Both the position numbers and the translations under genes were made by a program. A stretch of 8,411 nt of DNA from positions 1 through 8,411 of the forward strand of contig DMYZ01000171.1 in the NCBI GenBank assembly GCA_003483565.1, given 5' to 3'. Positions 6,516 to 8,411 of the stretch are shown piece by piece. Each line of letters starts with the position of its first letter. Positions within the stretch are counted from its first letter, which is position 1. The notes beneath the pieces are model-generated. The model made no database searches. It worked only from the letters and a program-made list of their open reading frames with translations, and was not told the origin of the DNA. This DNA comes from Prevotella sp. GTDB taxonomy: Bacteria > Bacteroidota > Bacteroidia > Bacteroidales > Bacteroidaceae.

Positions 6516-7742
6516 AAATTGAGGGTTATCAAAAAGGCTAGTTTCGATGACACTTTGATCACTTGGCCCAACCAGCTTCTCTGCCCTCTCAAAGAGACTA
6601 TGTAAATTAATTTTCTCAAACATCATGGTGCTTACAATCTGCGACATGAGGTAGAGCGACTGTTCTATAAAGTTCTTCTTCTTGGCTAAGGCCAACAGCA
6701 AGAAGGCACATACGGCAATCCATATCTGGGTGTACACCGCATTCTGAGAAGTCCCATAGAACGATTTGATATGGAGATGCTGTTTTATCCATTTGAAGAA
6801 TAATTCGACCTGCCAACGCTCTCTATACAGTTCTGCGATTGTTAGGGCTTCGAAACTGAAGATGTCGGTGAGAAAACGATAAACAGTTCCGTCAGTAAAG
6901 TCCTCGTAAGTAACGAGTCTAAGGTCGCATGGATAGTCCTTTTTGCTCTTGACTCCTGTCAGCCTTATCTTCTCGTCTGAAATGACTCCTGTATACTTTT
7001 CCACAGGCATTGCTTCAATGACCTCGTACTTAGTGTTGTCCTTAATTCTAGTGACGAAAAAGGCATCCTTCGCTTGGAAGTCTCTGTACAATCGTTTGAA
7101 GTCCACATAACCCTTGTCTATCAAGTATATAGCACCCATTTCTACGTTTATGCCATCCAATACATTCACATCATGGACACTTGCCTCTGTAAGTCGCACG
7201 AAGACCGGAATATTACCGCGTAGGTCAAGTTGGGTGTGCATCTTCACCCCGCCAATATCACTTTTATACTTTGCCCAAGGGCAGAGCTTGAGACAGAGAC
7301 TTATAGTGCTGCTGTCAAAGGCATACACCATATTATCTATGTTAAGGCGGAACGGATCTGTGATATATAAGGCTCTTGCTTTTTTGATGAGTACTTGTCC
7401 CAACTCTTCGTATATGTGCCAACTGCGTTTCTCATTAGCATCGGCCAGCGTACTTTTCGCAGCTACATGTCGGATTCCACAAGCATACAGCTTGTGTGCA
7501 GAATCCAAAGCTATGAGGCTGGCCTCAATGTCGCGAAGGCTATTCTTGTCGGCATACTGAGCCATGCACATAATCAAGAACTGATCATGGCACGAAAGCT
7601 GCTTGACATAGCGGTTACCATTATACTTGCTGACTATATTGTCAAAGTCTCTTCTTGGAATCATATCCATGACTTGTGAGAATACGGTTTTGCCTTTGTT
7701 CATTTTCTGATTGATTAGCTTACACTCTGCAAATGTAGGCAT
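6501..7742 (-). CDS. IS4-family DDE transposase (YREK subgroup, DUF4372-type N-terminus)
   Basis: This 413-residue transposase would cut and paste its own element. The N-terminal part (about 19-76: VFSQVMDMIPRRDFDNIV to SLRDIEASL) resembles the DUF4372 region found in this IS4 branch. The catalytic acidic triad is readable: Asp143 in AFDSST, Asp209 in IYLIDKGYVDF, and Glu313 in the signature Y306-x2-R309-x3-E313-x6-K320, an exact YREK match. There is no frameshift or internal stop, so the enzyme may be active. Translation could begin at the first ATG (7740-7742) or at Met14 (7701-7703, MNKGKTVF), which fits the usual start of relatives I remember; neither has a convincing Shine-Dalgarno sequence. 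The C-terminus FFTGH and stop are encoded by the terminal inverted repeat. The family is certain; the exact IS name is unknown. Confidence 0.92.
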   Translation of the reverse strand: MPTFAECKLINQKMNKGKTVFSQVMDMIPRRDFDNIVSKYNGNRYVKQLSCHDQFLIMCMAQYADKNSLRDIEASLIALDSAHKLYACGIRHVAAKSTLADANEKRSWHIYEELGQVLIKKARALYITDPFRLNIDNMVYAFDSSTISLCLKLCPWAKYKSDIGGVKMHTQLDLRGNIPVFVRLTEASVHDVNVLDGINVEMGAIYLIDKGYVDFKRLYRDFQAKDAFFVTRIKDNTKYEVIEAMPVEKYTGVISDEKIRLTGVKSKKDYPCDLRLVTYEDFTDGTVYRFLTDIFSFEALTIAELYRERWQVELFFKWIKQHLHIKSFYGTSQNAVYTQIWIAVCAFLLLALAKKKNFIEQSLYLMSQIVSTMMFEKINLHSLFERAEKLVGPSDQSVIETSLFDNPQFFTGH

Positions 7743-7813
7743 TTCAAATCGTGTACAGGCGTTTGTCCGCGGAAAATATTATTTATCAGATACTTACGAA
7801 TTCTAAGGAGAAG

Positions 7814-7830
7814 TTTACCGGACACTAGTG
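7814..7830 (-). repeat. Right terminal inverted repeat of the IS
   Basis: TTTACCGGACACTAGTG is the exact complement of the left end at 6499-6515. The similarity stops inward: the left end continues AAAATT and the right end CTTCTCC. The final CACTAGTG repeats the left-end octamer in direct orientation. Confidence 0.85.
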
Positions 7831-7969
7831 ATATAATAGAAGAACATATGCAAAACCACATGCTGTTTCTGCTGTTTTTTTTATCATATTTACCTGCACC
7901 ATGCAATAATCCAATACTATCACAGTTATTTTATAAATAAGTAATATTGAACGAAACAAGCTGAACGGT

Positions 7970-8411
7970 ATGAAAAAGCATCTACTCTGTGCCCTGTTGC
8001 TCCTTTGCAGTGCAATCCCTATAATGGCGCAATCAGGATCAATGAGTGACACCAAGGTCATGGAGACCATCATGAAAGAAAAATCACAAGGCTCATCCAA
8101 TGCCCAAATTGTAACTAAATTAATGCAAGATGGCGTTGATATTAGCCAGATACGACGAGTCCGCGCGCTCTATGAAAGAGATCAAAAACAATCCGGACTC
8201 GGCAATTTAAGCAGCAGTGCTGATGGGAATGGCATCTCAAGGATGAGAACCAATAATGGAAAAACACGCAGCGACTATAGTAATAAGAACAAAAACAATA
8301 ATAACAGTTCTGACGAAGATAAAAATTATTCAAACTATCGTATTAAATCTACGCCGGAAGATAATGCAAGTATCTCTCATACCTATGACGATAAAGACCA
8401 GGACTTTATGG
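7970..8411 (+). CDS. Polysaccharide export outer-membrane protein (SLBB type), 5' part
   Basis: The first 147 codons are present and the frame is still open at the window edge. A signal peptide (MKKHLLCALLLLCSAIPIMA) probably ends before Gln21. A helical segment follows (about 25-72: DTKVMETIMKEKSQG to SQIRRVRALYERDQKQSG), then a Ser/Asn/Asp-rich low-complexity stretch (about 78-147). From memory this N-terminal arrangement is the one seen in large (about 800-residue) Bacteroides capsule/exopolysaccharide export proteins with poly-export and SLBB domains, which form the Wza-like outer-membrane exit channel; those domains would lie beyond the window. It is the only plus-strand gene and likely the first gene of a polysaccharide locus. 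The 139 bp between the IS end and the ATG contain no full promoter consensus, only TAATATTG at 7942-7949 without a matching -33. Confidence is limited because the diagnostic domains are not visible. Confidence 0.72.
   Translation, partial: MKKHLLCALLLLCSAIPIMAQSGSMSDTKVMETIMKEKSQGSSNAQIVTKLMQDGVDISQIRRVRALYERDQKQSGLGNLSSSADGNGISRMRTNNGKTRSDYSNKNKNNNNSSDEDKNYSNYRIKSTPEDNASISHTYDDKDQDFM

Larger units (their letters stand above)
6499..7830 (-). mobile_element. Complete IS4-family insertion sequence
   Basis: The element is bounded by 17-bp perfect terminal inverted repeats (CACTAGTGTCCGGTAAA at 6499-6515 and its complement at 7814-7830). It contains one intact transposase gene on the minus strand and about 90 bp of sequence upstream of that gene. 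The outermost 8 bp, CACTAGTG, are palindromic and therefore also a direct repeat at the two ends. The true element may thus be 6507-7822 (1316 bp, 9-bp repeats TCCGGTAAA) with an 8-bp target duplication, rather than 1332 bp without a visible duplication. It lies between the divergent haem operon and polysaccharide gene and interrupts no coding sequence. The family assignment rests on the transposase; I do not recognise the named IS. Confidence 0.88.

Noticed and set aside
7114..7679. Plus-strand open frames of 148 and 94 codons inside the IS.
   Set aside because: Antisense to the transposase with no recognisable protein features.
7784..7830. Possible outward-facing promoter at the right end of the IS (TTTG at 7762-7765 with TATCAGAT at 7784-7791).
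   Set aside because: The -7 element matches TAnnTTTG poorly and the spacing is 18 nt, below the usual range, so it is not listed as a feature.
7942..7949. TAATATTG as a -7 element for the polysaccharide export gene.
   Set aside because: One mismatch in the core and no TTG at the -33 position, so support is too weak.
7715..8333. Minus-strand open frames across the IS right end and the start of the polysaccharide gene.
   Set aside because: They cross the IS boundary or lie opposite the export gene, and their composition is typical of antisense translation.

Overview
The window looks like chromosomal DNA of a gut or oral Bacteroidales bacterium (Bacteroides, Phocaeicola or a close relative). 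The grounds are low GC, lipoproteins with serine-rich lipoboxes, a HmuY-family protein beside a TonB-dependent receptor, a calycin-like secreted protein, and a promoter matching the Bacteroides -33/-7 consensus (TTG, 20 nt, TAnnTTTG). Species cannot be fixed from the sequence alone.

Layout. (1) 20-463, minus: a cold-shock-domain RNA-binding protein with a long basic N-terminal extension. A leader of about 150 nt with two hairpins and a candidate promoter lies upstream (464-653). (2) 737-6305, minus: a compact five-gene operon that appears complete. Its order is leucine-rich-repeat surface lipoprotein, small calycin-like secreted protein, lipoprotein of unknown function, HmuR-like TonB-dependent receptor, and HmuY-like haem-binding lipoprotein. 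Gaps are 42, 6, 6 and 10 bp. One good promoter precedes the first gene (6332-6362), and a perfect 7+7 bp dyad (6313-6328) overlaps the expected transcription start, as an operator would. (3) 6499-7830: an intact IS4-family insertion sequence with an intact DDE/YREK transposase, inserted in the intergenic region between the operon and the next gene. (4) 7970 to the right edge, plus: the 5' part of a capsule/exopolysaccharide export outer-membrane protein, probably the first gene of a polysaccharide locus running out of the window.

How the genes may work together. HmuY-type lipoproteins capture haem at the cell surface and pass it to an HmuR-type TonB-dependent channel. The three other exported proteins in the operon are plausible accessory surface or periplasmic factors for binding host proteins or haem, but only their co-transcription and export signals support this. 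The operon differs from the hmuYRSTUV order of Porphyromonas gingivalis: the receptor precedes hmuY, hmuY is last, and no hmuS/T/U/V follows. The insertion sequence lies about 140 bp upstream of the polysaccharide export gene and has displaced its original upstream sequence, so it may alter capsule expression. The haem operon promoter lies on the other side and is intact.

No tRNA, rRNA, CRISPR array or replication origin was seen.
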